Origin: Miltoncostaeales bacterium
GTDB lineage: Bacteria; Actinomycetota; Thermoleophilia; Miltoncostaeales; Miltoncostaeaceae
Reading direction: 5' to 3'
Assembly: GCA_030829765.1 (NCBI GenBank)
Contig: JAUROO010000028.1
Coordinates: 1-14,980 of the forward strand
Length of the DNA: 14,980 nucleotides
This document shows positions 6,843 to 13,471 of this stretch, one piece after another. The notes beneath the pieces are model-generated. The model had not been told where the DNA came from and did no database searches. It saw only the letters and a program-made list of their open reading frames with translations. The translations under genes were made by a program, and so were the position numbers. The first letter of the stretch is position 1, and each line of letters starts with the position of its first letter.

Positions 6843-7212
6843 CCGTCGCGGTCGCCACCGGACGCGAGAGCTCCAGCAGCACCATCGGCGCGGCGTCGCC
6901 CTGGCGCGGCCCGAGCTTGGTCACGCGGGTGTAGCCACCCGGGACGTCCTTGAACACCGGCGCGATGTCATCGAACAGCCGGTAGGTGATCGGCTTGTTG
7001 CGCAGCAGCGAGATCGCCTGGCGGCGCGCGTGCAGCGTGCCCTGCTTGCCCAGGGTGATCGCGCGTTCGGCCGTCTGGCGGGCCAGCCTGGCCTTGGCCT
7101 CGGTGGTCTGGATGCGGCCGTGCTCCAACAGCGCCACGGCCATGTTGGCCGCCATCGCGCTGCGGTGCGCGCTGTCACGATTGAGCTTGGGTCCGCGCCT
7201 GCGGTGTCGCAT
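6829..7212 (-). CDS. rplQ: 50S ribosomal protein L17
   Basis: L17 is a large-subunit protein near the peptide exit region. The 127-residue product opens with the diagnostic MRHRRRGPKLNRDSAHR, followed by the conserved LLEHGRIQTTEAKA and a C-terminal GGYTRVTKLGPRQGDAAPM stretch, so it is complete. A GGAG Shine-Dalgarno lies 6-7 nt before the ATG. It follows rpoA by 30 nt, the usual order. Its TGA overlaps the start of an unrelated secreted-protein gene, which is unusual for this locus. The terminal residues (TGASA) fall in the small direct repeat at the junction and may be a recent addition. Confidence 0.97.
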   Translation of the reverse strand: MRHRRRGPKLNRDSAHRSAMAANMAVALLEHGRIQTTEAKARLARQTAERAITLGKQGTLHARRQAISLLRNKPITYRLFDDIAPVFKDVPGGYTRVTKLGPRQGDAAPMVLLELSRPVATATGASA

Positions 7213-7242
7213 GGTGTCTCCGGTTGACGGGTCGGTGTGTGA

Positions 7243-8178
7243 TCAGTCGTCGCGGAGACCCAGGCCATGGCGGGCCAGGTTCTCCTTGACCTCTTCGATG
7301 CTCTTCTTGCCGAAGTTCGGAATGGCCGAAAGGTCGTCCTCGGTCTTCGAGATGAGGTCGCCGATGGTCTCGACGCCGACGCGCTTCAGGCAGTTGTACG
7401 AACGCACTCCGAGTTCCAGCTCCTCGATGAGGATGTTGGCCATCTCGCCACCGGGCTGGGGTGCCTCGGGCTCCTCCTCGCCGAGCAGGCGGATGTCCTT
7501 GGGGTCGGCAAAGATCGAAAGGCGCTCGATGAGGATGGCCGACGCCTGGGCCACGGCCGTGCGGGGATCCACCGAGCCGTCGGTCTCCACCTGCAGGGTC
7601 AGCTTGTCGTAGTCGGTGCGCTGGCCCACGCGGGCGGCGCCGACCTCGTACCGCACGCGGCGCACGGGCGAGAAGTTGCTGTCCACCGGGATCACGCCGA
7701 TCGTGGATCCGGGTCCCTTGTTCTGGTCGGCCAGTACGTAACCGCGGCCCCGGGCGATGGTGAGCACCATGTCCAGCGAGGCCCCGGCCTCGAGGTTGGC
7801 GATCTCCAGGTCGGGGTTGAGGATCTCCAGGTCCGCGGGGCAGGCGATGTCGCCTGCCGTCGCCGTGCCCGGCCCCTGGCGCGACAGCTCCACCTCGATC
7901 TCGTCGGCCTCGCCGACGAGGCGGCACACCAGGCCGCGGAGGTTGAGGATGATGTCGGTGACGTCCTCGCGCACGCCCTTGACGGTCGTGAACTCGTGCT
8001 GCACGCCATCGACCTTGATGGACGTGACGGCCGCGCCCTCGAGGGACGACAGGAGCACGCGGCGGAGCGAGTTCCCGAAGGTGTGGCCGAAGCCGCGGTC
8101 GAGCGGCTCCACCTCGACCGTCCCGAGCGTCTCGGACTCGGGCTCGTAGGACATGCGCGGGGTCTGGATGTCGAGCAC
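7243..8178 (-). CDS. rpoA: DNA-directed RNA polymerase subunit alpha
   Basis: The alpha subunit dimerises to nucleate RNA polymerase assembly, and its C-terminal domain touches UP elements and activators. The 311-residue product has a full N-terminal domain, including the dimer-interface stretch GFGHTFGNSLRRVLLSS near residues 29-45. A short acidic and proline-rich linker lies around 226-238. The C-terminal domain has VRSYNCLKR, whose Arg corresponds to the DNA-contacting R265 of E. coli, and the helix-hairpin-helix IPNFGKKS. Translation starts at GTG 8178 with a strong GGGAGGAG Shine-Dalgarno (8187-8194) spaced 8 nt away. A perfect 6-bp hairpin (8193-8208) borders that site. The 126-nt gap upstream is longer than other gaps in the cluster and is highly structured. 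Confidence 0.98.
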   Translation of the reverse strand: MLDIQTPRMSYEPESETLGTVEVEPLDRGFGHTFGNSLRRVLLSSLEGAAVTSIKVDGVQHEFTTVKGVREDVTDIILNLRGLVCRLVGEADEIEVELSRQGPGTATAGDIACPADLEILNPDLEIANLEAGASLDMVLTIARGRGYVLADQNKGPGSTIGVIPVDSNFSPVRRVRYEVGAARVGQRTDYDKLTLQVETDGSVDPRTAVAQASAILIERLSIFADPKDIRLLGEEEPEAPQPGGEMANILIEELELGVRSYNCLKRVGVETIGDLISKTEDDLSAIPNFGKKSIEEVKENLARHGLGLRDD

Positions 8179-8186
8179 TTGGGCTG

Positions 8187-8208
8187 CTCCTCCCGGCCCT
8201 CTGGCCGG
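8187..8208 (-). promoter_or_regulatory. rpoA Shine-Dalgarno with abutting hairpin
   Basis: The GGGAGGAG at 8187-8194 decides the GTG start of rpoA. Its first two bases also form the end of a perfect hairpin: CCGGCC (8193-8198), a 4-nt loop, and GGCCGG (8203-8208). Partial occlusion of the ribosome site could tune rpoA translation; this is inference. Confidence 0.45.
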
Positions 8209-8248
8209 TTATGTGGTGAACGCGGAACCGGGTCCGGCGGCCTCGGCC

Positions 8249-8273
8249 GGGGCCCCCGCGTCAGGGGCGCCCC
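8249..8273 (-). other. GC-rich hairpin in the rpsD-rpoA gap
   Basis: GGGGC (8249-8253) pairs with GCCCC (8269-8273). After one mismatch CCC (8255-8257) pairs with GGG (8265-8267), closing a 7-nt loop. It lies in the 126-nt gap between rpsD and rpoA and could be an attenuator, a processing site or simply a product of extreme GC. Confidence 0.35.
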
Positions 8274-8304
8274 GCCATCGCCCGTGCCGGGCCCGGGGTG
8301 ATGA

Positions 8305-8925
8305 CTACTTCGAGTAGAGCTCCACGATGAGCTGTTCGCGCACCGGGGTATCGATCTCGGTGCGGTCGGGCGCTTTCAGCACCTTGCCCGACAGCGACTC
8401 GTGGTCGGCCTGCAGCCACGGTGCGACGGACGCACCGATCTCCGTGGCGCCGCGCACGGTCTGCTCGGCACCGGACTCGGGCTTGATGGTGATGATGTCG
8501 TCGGGGCGGCACTGATAGGACGGGATGTCCACACGCTTGCCGTTGACCAGGATGTGGCCGTGGCGCACCAGCTGGCGGCCCTGGCGGCGCGAGGCCGCGA
8601 AGCCCAAGCGGGTCACCACGTTGTCCAGCCGCAGCTCGAGCAGGCGCAGCAGGTTCTCGCCGGTGATGCCCGGCTGGCGGCTGGCCTTGTCGTAGTACCG
8701 GCGGAACTGCTTCTCGAGCACCCCGTAGTACCGGCGGGCGCGCTGCTTCTCGCGCAACTGGATCAGGTACTCCGACTGGCGGATGCGCCCGCGGCCGTTG
8801 TGGCCGGGCGGGTAGTTGCGCCGCTCGATGGCGCACTTCTCGGTGAGGCAGCGCGAGCCCTTGAGGAAGAGCTTCTCCCCCTCCCGGCGGCACTGCTTGC
8901 ACTGCGGGTCACGATCGCGTGCCAC
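8305..8925 (-). CDS. rpsD: 30S ribosomal protein S4, zinc-binding form
   Basis: S4 is a primary binder of 16S rRNA and helps set decoding accuracy; in several bacteria it also represses its own operon. The 206-residue product has the zinc-type N-terminus with C9, C12, C26 and C31, and the conserved CAIERRNYPPG. An S4 RNA-binding domain (RLDNVVTRLGFAASRRQ... HGHILVNGKRVDIPSY) spans about residues 97-160. It starts with GTG at 8925; the Shine-Dalgarno AGGAGG spans the rpsK stop codon 5 nt upstream, indicating coupled translation. No zinc-free S4 copy is seen in the window. The C-terminus VELYSK is typical, so the gene is complete. Confidence 0.97.
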   Translation of the reverse strand: MARDRDPQCKQCRREGEKLFLKGSRCLTEKCAIERRNYPPGHNGRGRIRQSEYLIQLREKQRARRYYGVLEKQFRRYYDKASRQPGITGENLLRLLELRLDNVVTRLGFAASRRQGRQLVRHGHILVNGKRVDIPSYQCRPDDIITIKPESGAEQTVRGATEIGASVAPWLQADHESLSGKVLKAPDRTEIDTPVREQLIVELYSK

Positions 8926-8934
8926 GTCGGCCTC

Positions 8935-9333
8935 CTAGACGCGGCGCCGCTTGCGCGGGCGGCAGCCATTGTGGGGGACGGGACTGACGTCGGTGACCGA
9001 CGTCACGTCGAGGCCGGCGGCCTGCAGCGAACGGATGGCGGTCTCGCGGCCCGAGCCGGGGCCCTTCACGAACACGTCCACCTTCTGCAGGCCGTGCTCC
9101 ATGCCCTTGCGTGCAGCCGCGTCGGCCGTGACCTGCGCCGCGAACGGGGTGCTCTTGCGGGAGCCCTTGAAGCCGGCGGAGCCGGCGGTCTCCCACGCGA
9201 TCACGTTGCCCGAGCGGTCGGTCAGGGTGACGATCGTATTGTTGAACGAGGTCTTGATGTGTGCGTGGCCGGCCGCGATGTTCTTGCGGGCCTTGCGGCG
9301 GGTACGACCTCGTGTGGCCTTCTGGCGTGCCAT
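8935..9333 (-). CDS. rpsK: 30S ribosomal protein S11
   Basis: S11 forms part of the 30S platform near the mRNA exit and the E site. The 132-residue product is full length. It has a basic N-terminal tail, the core HIKTSFNNTIVTLTDRSGN, the GFKGSRKSTPFAAQ segment, KGPGSGRE, and the C-terminal PHNGCRPRKRRRV. An AAGGAG Shine-Dalgarno sits just upstream of the ATG at 9333. It lies 18 nt after rpsM and 9 nt before rpsD, as in most bacterial alpha operons. Confidence 0.98.
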   Translation of the reverse strand: MARQKATRGRTRRKARKNIAAGHAHIKTSFNNTIVTLTDRSGNVIAWETAGSAGFKGSRKSTPFAAQVTADAAARKGMEHGLQKVDVFVKGPGSGRETAIRSLQAAGLDVTSVTDVSPVPHNGCRPRKRRRV

Positions 9334-9351
9334 GTGCTCCTTACGCTCCGG

Positions 9352-9723
9352 CTACTTCTTGCGCTGCTTGCCGACGGTGCGCTTCGGGCCCTTGCGGGTC
9401 CGGGCGTTGGTCTTGGTCCGCTGGCCATGGGCCGGCAGGCCGCGCCGGTGACGCAGGCCGCGGTAGCAGCCGATGTCCATCAGGCGCTTGATGTTGTTGG
9501 CGCGCTCGCGCCGGAGGTCGCCCTCCACCAGGTAATCGCGCTCGATCACCTCGCGGAGCTGCCCCACCTCCTCCTCCGTCAGGTCACGGACGTAGGTGTC
9601 CCTGCTGATCCCGACCTTGCCGAGGATCTCGTTGGCCGTGGTGCGGCCGATCCCGTAGACGTAGGTGAGGCCGATCTCCACCCGCTTCTCGCGGGGGATG
9701 TTGACTCCGGCGATTCGTGCCAC
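9352..9723 (-). CDS. rpsM: 30S ribosomal protein S13
   Basis: S13 sits in the 30S head and contacts tRNA and the 50S bridge. The 123-residue product starts MARIAGVNIPREKRV from a GTG at 9723. It carries the helix-two-turns-helix GIGRTTANEIL and ends with the basic tail RGLPAHGQRTKTNARTRKG and a lysine-rich C-terminus. It begins 3 nt after the rpmJ stop, so ribosomes probably re-initiate. It is complete and has no unusual features. Confidence 0.98.
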   Translation of the reverse strand: MARIAGVNIPREKRVEIGLTYVYGIGRTTANEILGKVGISRDTYVRDLTEEEVGQLREVIERDYLVEGDLRRERANNIKRLMDIGCYRGLRHRRGLPAHGQRTKTNARTRKGPKRTVGKQRKK

Positions 9724-9726
9724 TGA

Positions 9727-9840
9727 CTACCCCTGGGTCTGCTTGTGACGAGGGTTGACGCAGATCACGAGGACCTTGCCGTGCCGCTTGATGACGCGGC
9801 ACTTCTCGCACATCGGCTTCACGGACGGACGGACCTTCAC
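9727..9840 (-). CDS. rpmJ: 50S ribosomal protein L36, zinc-binding form
   Basis: L36 is the smallest large-subunit protein, bound to 23S rRNA. This 37-residue gene uses a GTG start at 9840, fixed by a GAGGAG Shine-Dalgarno (9847-9852) with 6-nt spacing and by the family-typical opening MKVRPSVKPMCEKC. The zinc ligands C11, C14, C27 and H32 are all present, making it the C+ form that zinc-starved cells often replace with a paralogue. It is the first gene after the 192-nt gap in which infA would be expected, so it probably leads the rpmJ-rpsM-rpsK-rpsD-rpoA-rplQ transcript. Confidence 0.96.
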   Translation of the reverse strand: MKVRPSVKPMCEKCRVIKRHGKVLVICVNPRHKQTQG

Positions 9841-9884
9841 GGATTGCTCCTCGATGGGTGACCCGGGGACGACACGGAAAGGCG

Positions 9885-9942
9885 CGGGGCCCGATGGGCC
9901 GCGACGCCCCCACTGCGCGCGAGGTGACGACCGGCAGTCGTC
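9885..9942 (-). other. two hairpins in the rpmJ leader
   Basis: GACGAC (9926-9931) and GTCGTC (9937-9942) form a perfect 6-bp stem with a 5-nt loop. GGCCC (9888-9892) and GGGCC (9896-9900) form a 5-bp stem with a 3-nt loop, extended by two pairs after a mismatch. They sit between the candidate promoter and rpmJ, where ribosomal operons often carry autoregulatory structures. No specific protein ligand can be named. Confidence 0.32.
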
Positions 9943-9983
9943 CGGCGTGCATCGCACAGGACGGCCGTCGCGTTTCGTTCCAC

Positions 9984-9995
9984 GCGCGGCCGCGC
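9984..9995. promoter_or_regulatory. 12-bp perfect palindrome at the expected start site
   Basis: GCGCGGCCGCGC is a perfect 12-bp palindrome that directly follows the candidate -10 (minus strand 9996-10001), so its centre falls about where transcription would begin. It may be an operator, but an all-GC palindrome is also easy to obtain by chance at this base composition. Confidence 0.28.
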
Positions 9996-10004
9996 AAGAT
10001 AGCA
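9996..10004 (-). promoter_or_regulatory. candidate extended -10 promoter for the rpmJ-rplQ transcript
   Basis: On the minus strand the sequence TGCTATCTT contains TG-n-TATCTT, an extended -10 element with four of six matches to TATAAT. It is one of the few AT-richer spots in the 192-nt map-rpmJ gap and would give a leader of about 150 nt. The -35 region (TTCCGC) is poor, which an extended -10 can tolerate. Confidence 0.38.
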
Positions 10005-10032
10005 GGAACGGGGCATCAGCGGAACCGACCCG

Positions 10033-10797
10033 TCACCCGGCGCGACGGGTCAGGATTCGCGGGCCGGATGCCGTGATGGCCACCGTGTGCTCGAAGTGCG
10101 CGGCAAGGCCCATGTCGCGGGTGGCGACCACCCAGCCATCCCCGCCCAGCACGACCTCCGGGTCCTTCTCGGTGACCATCGGCTCGATCGCAATGACGAC
10201 GCCCTCCTCCAGCAGCACCCCGGTGCCGGCCGTGCCGAAGTTGGGGACCTGGGGCTCCTCGTGCATGCTGCGGCCGACTCCGTGCCCCACGAGCGTGCGC
10301 ACCACATTGAATCCGGCGCGCTCCACGACCTCCTGCACCGCGGCGCCGATATCACCCGTGCGGTTGCCGGGCCGCGCCTGGGTGATGCCCGCGGCGAGGG
10401 ACCGGCGCGTGGCGTCCATGAGGTCGGTGGCCACCTGCCCCACCTGGCCCACCGGGATCGTGCGGGCGGAGTCGCTCACCCAGCCGTCCAGCGTCACGCC
10501 GCAGTCGATGCTCACGATGTCGCCCTCGCCCAGCACGTAGGGCCCGGGGATGGCGTGCACCACCTCCTCGTTCACGGAGGGGCAGATCGTGCCGGGAAAA
10601 CCGTGGTACCCCTTGAAGGACGGAACCCCGCCCCGACCGCGGATGAACTCCTCGGCCATCTCGTCGAGGTCGAGTGTGGTGACGCCGGGGGCCACGGCGG
10701 CCTCGAGCATGTCCAGGCACTCCGCCAGCACCGCGCCGCTCGCCGCCATGGCGTCGATCTCGGCCGGCGTCTTGGCGATGGGGCCGCTCCGGTCCAT
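10033..10797 (-). CDS. map: type I methionine aminopeptidase
   Basis: The enzyme removes the initiator methionine from nascent proteins. With the ATG at 10797 the product is 254 aa and all five metal ligands are in place: D98 (SIDCG), D109 (VSDSARTIP), H172 (GHGVGRSMHE), E205 (IEPMVTE) and E236 (EHTVAIT). H81 and H179 match the conserved substrate-binding histidines. The longer open frame upstream overlaps adk and lacks homology, so I reject it; a GTG at 10809 is a possible alternative start. It lies 31 nt after adk, the usual adk-map order. Downstream, the usual infA is absent and a 192-nt gap follows. Confidence 0.95.
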   Translation of the reverse strand: MDRSGPIAKTPAEIDAMAASGAVLAECLDMLEAAVAPGVTTLDLDEMAEEFIRGRGGVPSFKGYHGFPGTICPSVNEEVVHAIPGPYVLGEGDIVSIDCGVTLDGWVSDSARTIPVGQVGQVATDLMDATRRSLAAGITQARPGNRTGDIGAAVQEVVERAGFNVVRTLVGHGVGRSMHEEPQVPNFGTAGTGVLLEEGVVIAIEPMVTEKDPEVVLGGDGWVVATRDMGLAAHFEHTVAITASGPRILTRRAG

Positions 10798-10828
10798 TCC
10801 GCCATCCACGGGATCCTGCCCCCGCGCC

Positions 10829-11467
10829 CTACGCGATCGCTTCGACAACCTGCGCCTGGACCCCGTCGAGCGGCAGGGCTCCGTCCACACGGCGCAGCAG
10901 CCCACGCGATGTGTAGTAGTCGATGAGGGGCGCGGTCTGGGAGTCGTACACGTCGAGGCGGTTGGCGACGGCCTCGGGCCGGTCGTCATCCCGCTGGTAC
11001 AGGTCGCACTCGGCGCCCGTCGCAGCGCATGGCGCGCCGTCGTAGGGGTTGCTCACCTCGTGGAACGACCGGCCGCAGCCGCGGCAGATCCACCGGCCGC
11101 CGAGGCGCCGCACCAGCTCATCGCGCGGCACGTCGAACGAGATCACGGCGTCCACCGGGGCGCCCATCCCGGCCAGCATGGTGTCGAGCGCCTCGGCCTG
11201 GGGCGTGGTGCGTGGGAAGCCGTCGAGCATGAAGTCATCGGTGCGGCCTGCCAGTGCCTCGCGGATCATGCCGATCACGACCTCGTCGGGCACCAGGTCG
11301 CCGGCGTCCATGTACCGCTTGGCCTCAAGCCCCAGCGGCGTGCCCTCCTTCACCGCGGCCCGCAGCAGGTCGCCGGTGGAGAGGTGCAGGAGCCCACGCT
11401 CCTTCAGCATCTCCGCCTGGGTGCCCTTGCCGGCACCGGGTGGTCCGAACAGAACGAGGCGCGCTAT
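10829..11467 (-). CDS. adk: adenylate kinase, apparently with a non-standard start codon
   Basis: The enzyme interconverts ATP + AMP and 2 ADP. Coding signal clearly extends upstream of the first ATG (11410): the codons at 11411-11464 give ARLVLFGPPGAGKGTQAE, an intact P-loop. No ATG, GTG or TTG lies in this frame between the P-loop and the secY end. The best fit is ATA at 11467, overlapping the secY TAG as ATAG. That start gives 212 aa, close to the usual 214-217, while the ATG at 11410 would give 193 aa without the P-loop. With this numbering K14 is the P-loop lysine, STGD follows the core helix, and DGFPRT marks the AMP site. A LID holds C128, C131, C147 and C154, with unusual spacing of the last two. 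A weak GAAGGG lies upstream of the ATA. Either this is a rare AUA start or there is a base error; family identity is secure. Confidence 0.9.
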   Translation of the reverse strand: MARLVLFGPPGAGKGTQAEMLKERGLLHLSTGDLLRAAVKEGTPLGLEAKRYMDAGDLVPDEVVIGMIREALAGRTDDFMLDGFPRTTPQAEALDTMLAGMGAPVDAVISFDVPRDELVRRLGGRWICRGCGRSFHEVSNPYDGAPCAATGAECDLYQRDDDRPEAVANRLDVYDSQTAPLIDYYTSRGLLRRVDGALPLDGVQAQVVEAIA

Positions 11468-12729
11468 TGGAGGAACCCTTCGTAGGAGCGCATCATCAAC
11501 TGGGCCTCCATCTGGCGCATGGTGTCCAGGGCGACGCCGACGACGATGAGCATGGACGTTCCGCCGAAGAGCCCGAAGAACACGTTCGACTCCGGCAGGT
11601 ACCGGAAGACGATGTTCGGGAACTCGGCGATGATGGCAAGGTAGATCGCACCCGGAAGCGTGAGGCGTGACACGACGCGGTCAAGGTAGATGGCCGTCGG
11701 GCGGCCGGGACGCACGCCGGGGATGAACCCGCCGTACTTCTTCAGGTTGTCCGCCTGCTCCGTGGGGTTGAACTGCACCGCGGTATAGAAATAGGTGAAC
11801 AGCACGATCAGCAGGCCCTCGAAGAGGATGAACCACCAGGATCCCGGCGACAGGAAGTCGGCCACGCCCTGAGCCCAGCCGGTGCCGCCCGCGAGCTCAG
11901 CGATGGTAGGCGGCAGGATCGTGATGGAGGCCGCGAAGATCACGGGGATCACGCCCGCCATGTTCACGCGGATCGGCATGTACGTGCTGCCACCCGATGT
12001 CATGCGGCGGCCCACCTGGCGCTTCGCGTACTGGATGGGGATGCGGCGCACGCCCTCGTTCACGAACACCACGCCCACCACGATGGCGGCGGCGATGACC
12101 CCGATGACCACGGCCGTGACCGGCGGCAGCCCGAGCCAGCCACGGATCGCATCGGGCAGCGCCGAGACGATCGACACGAAGATGAGAAGCGAGATGCCGT
12201 TGCCCACACCGTGCTGGGTGATCAGCTCGCCCAGCCACATCACCAGCGTGGTGCCCGCGGTGAGCGAGATGACGATCAGGAACGTGCGCGACAAGCCCAC
12301 GCCCGGCAGGGCGTCCTGCGACCGGAAGTACAGGACGTAGGCCATGGACTGCAGGAATGCCAGCCCCACGGTCATGTACCGGGTGTACTGGGTGATCTTG
12401 GCGTAGCCCGACTCGCCCTCCTTCTGGAGGCGTTCGAGCGACGGGATCACGACCGTGAGCAGCTGCAGGATGATGCTCGCGGTGATGTACGGCATGATCC
12501 CCAACGCGAACACTGCGAAGCGCGTGAGCGCCCCACCCGCGAACAGGTTGAGGAAGTTCAGGATGTTGGTGGTGCCCTGGTTCTCCAGGGCAGCGGCCAG
12601 GCGCTCGGGCTCCACGCCGGGGACCGGTACGTACGAGCCGAACCGGAACACCAGCAGGATCCCCGCCGTGAACAGCAGCTTCTTCCGCAGCTCCGGCGAG
12701 CGGAGCGAGTTGAGCATGGCCTGGAGCAT
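11464..12729 (-). CDS. secY: preprotein translocase subunit SecY
   Basis: SecY is the channel of the Sec translocon, exporting proteins such as the dacB product and the secreted protein in this window. The 421-residue product shows about ten hydrophobic segments. It has the plug and first-helix region with FRFGSYVPVPG, the cytoplasmic loop EGVRRIPIQYAKRQVG, GGSTYMPIRVNMAGVIPVIFA, and the C-terminal loop region GGFIPGVRPGRPT, which contacts SecA and the ribosome. Start is the ATG at 12729; a second ATG four codons in (12717) is possible. It lies 24 nt after rplO and its TAG overlaps the start of adk. Length and topology are normal. Confidence 0.97.
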   Translation of the reverse strand: MLQAMLNSLRSPELRKKLLFTAGILLVFRFGSYVPVPGVEPERLAAALENQGTTNILNFLNLFAGGALTRFAVFALGIMPYITASIILQLLTVVIPSLERLQKEGESGYAKITQYTRYMTVGLAFLQSMAYVLYFRSQDALPGVGLSRTFLIVISLTAGTTLVMWLGELITQHGVGNGISLLIFVSIVSALPDAIRGWLGLPPVTAVVIGVIAAAIVVGVVFVNEGVRRIPIQYAKRQVGRRMTSGGSTYMPIRVNMAGVIPVIFAASITILPPTIAELAGGTGWAQGVADFLSPGSWWFILFEGLLIVLFTYFYTAVQFNPTEQADNLKKYGGFIPGVRPGRPTAIYLDRVVSRLTLPGAIYLAIIAEFPNIVFRYLPESNVFFGLFGGTSMLIVVGVALDTMRQMEAQLMMRSYEGFLQ

Positions 12730-12753
12730 CAGCGGGGCCTCGCCTGAGGCGTC

Positions 12754-13290
12754 CTACTCCGTGCCGACGAGCTCGACGCGGCCGCCGGCCGCCTCGATCT
12801 TGGCCACCGCGGCCGCCGACGCCTGATCCACGCGCACCGTGAGTGCATGGGAGATCTCGCCGCCCGCGAGCAGCTTCACCGGGTAGTCGCGGTTGGAGTT
12901 GTTCTTCACCAGGCCGCGCGCGGCCAGGGCCTCCACGTCCACCACGTCACCGGCCACGAAAGCATCCGCCAGCGCGCCCACGTTCACGGGCACCGATGAC
13001 GTGCGGAAGGGACCGATCGGCATCGACTTCTTGTGATTGGGGCCGCGCAGCTTGCCCTTCTGCATGTGGAGGGGGATCGACCCACCGCGGTAGCCGGGAC
13101 GGGGCCCGGGGCCCGATCGGGCGCCGGCACCCTTGGTGCCGCGGCCGCATGTCTTGCCCTTGCCGGAACCGGGACCGCGACCCACCCGCTTGCGGCGGTG
13201 GCGCGAACCGGGGTTGGGGCCGAGGGTCTCGAGGCGCACGTCCTCGGGATCCACGCCCGCGCCCGTCACCATGGGCTCATCAGCTGCCAC
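12754..13290 (-). CDS. rplO: 50S ribosomal protein L15
   Basis: L15 is a late-assembly large-subunit protein. The core is unmistakable: TLGPNPGSRHRRKRVGRG, GSGKGKTCGRGTKG, PGYRGGSIPLHMQK, and a C-terminal alpha/beta domain ending AAGGRVELVGTE. The start is decided by a strong GGAGGAGG Shine-Dalgarno at 13297-13304, 6 nt before a GTG at 13290, giving 178 aa and an 11-nt overlap with rpmD. The ATG at 13272 (172 aa) is less well served, and the longer frame running into rpmD is not credible. Compared with typical L15, which begins a few residues before the Pro-Gly-Ser segment, this protein has an extra N-terminal stretch of about 18 residues, Asp/Glu-rich in part. Confidence 0.95.
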   Translation of the reverse strand: MAADEPMVTGAGVDPEDVRLETLGPNPGSRHRRKRVGRGPGSGKGKTCGRGTKGAGARSGPGPRPGYRGGSIPLHMQKGKLRGPNHKKSMPIGPFRTSSVPVNVGALADAFVAGDVVDVEALAARGLVKNNSNRDYPVKLLAGGEISHALTVRVDQASAAAVAKIEAAGGRVELVGTE

Positions 13291-13471
13291 TGTCAACCTC
13301 CTCCACCTGCACGAGGTTCGCCACCTTGCGGAGGGCCCCCTGCAGTGCCGGCGAGTCCTCGTGGACCGCCGTCTTGCCAATGCGACCGAGGCCAAGGGCA
13401 CGAAGGGTGCCACGGTGGCGCTCGCTGCTCCCGATCTGGGAGCGGACCTGCGTGATCCTGAGGGCGCTCAC
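13280..13471 (-). CDS. rpmD: 50S ribosomal protein L30
   Basis: L30 is a small, non-universal large-subunit protein. The 63-residue product has the family pattern LRITQVRSQIGSSERHRGTLRALGLGRIGKT, with a short C-terminal VANLVQVEEV, and is complete. Translation starts at a GTG whose bases overlap the rpsE stop as GTGA, so it is coupled to rpsE. Its own end overlaps rplO by 11 nt and contains the rplO Shine-Dalgarno. Order S5-L30-L15 is standard. Confidence 0.96.
   Translation of the reverse strand: MSALRITQVRSQIGSSERHRGTLRALGLGRIGKTAVHEDSPALQGALRKVANLVQVEEVDSGS
13297..13304 (-). promoter_or_regulatory. Shine-Dalgarno deciding the rplO start
   Basis: GGAGGAGG on the minus strand lies inside the end of rpmD, 6 nt before the GTG at 13290. 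It is the strongest ribosome-binding site near any candidate rplO start and favours the 178-residue form. Confidence 0.75.

Noticed and set aside
8206..8230. Promoter for rpoA based on CATAAC in the rpsD-rpoA gap
   Set aside because: There is no matching -35 and no extended -10; the AT-richer patch alone is not enough.
8401..9726. 441-codon plus-strand frame opposite rpsM, rpsK and rpsD
   Set aside because: It is a shadow of three ribosomal protein genes, with no recognisable domain and composition typical of antisense frames.
9841..10032. Degenerate infA remnant
   Set aside because: None of the frames shows IF1-like segments, and no typical IF1 C-terminus precedes rpmJ.
10798..10989. 64-residue N-terminal extension of map
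   Set aside because: It overlaps the adk coding region and looks like out-of-frame sequence; methionine aminopeptidase ligand positions fit the ATG at 10797.
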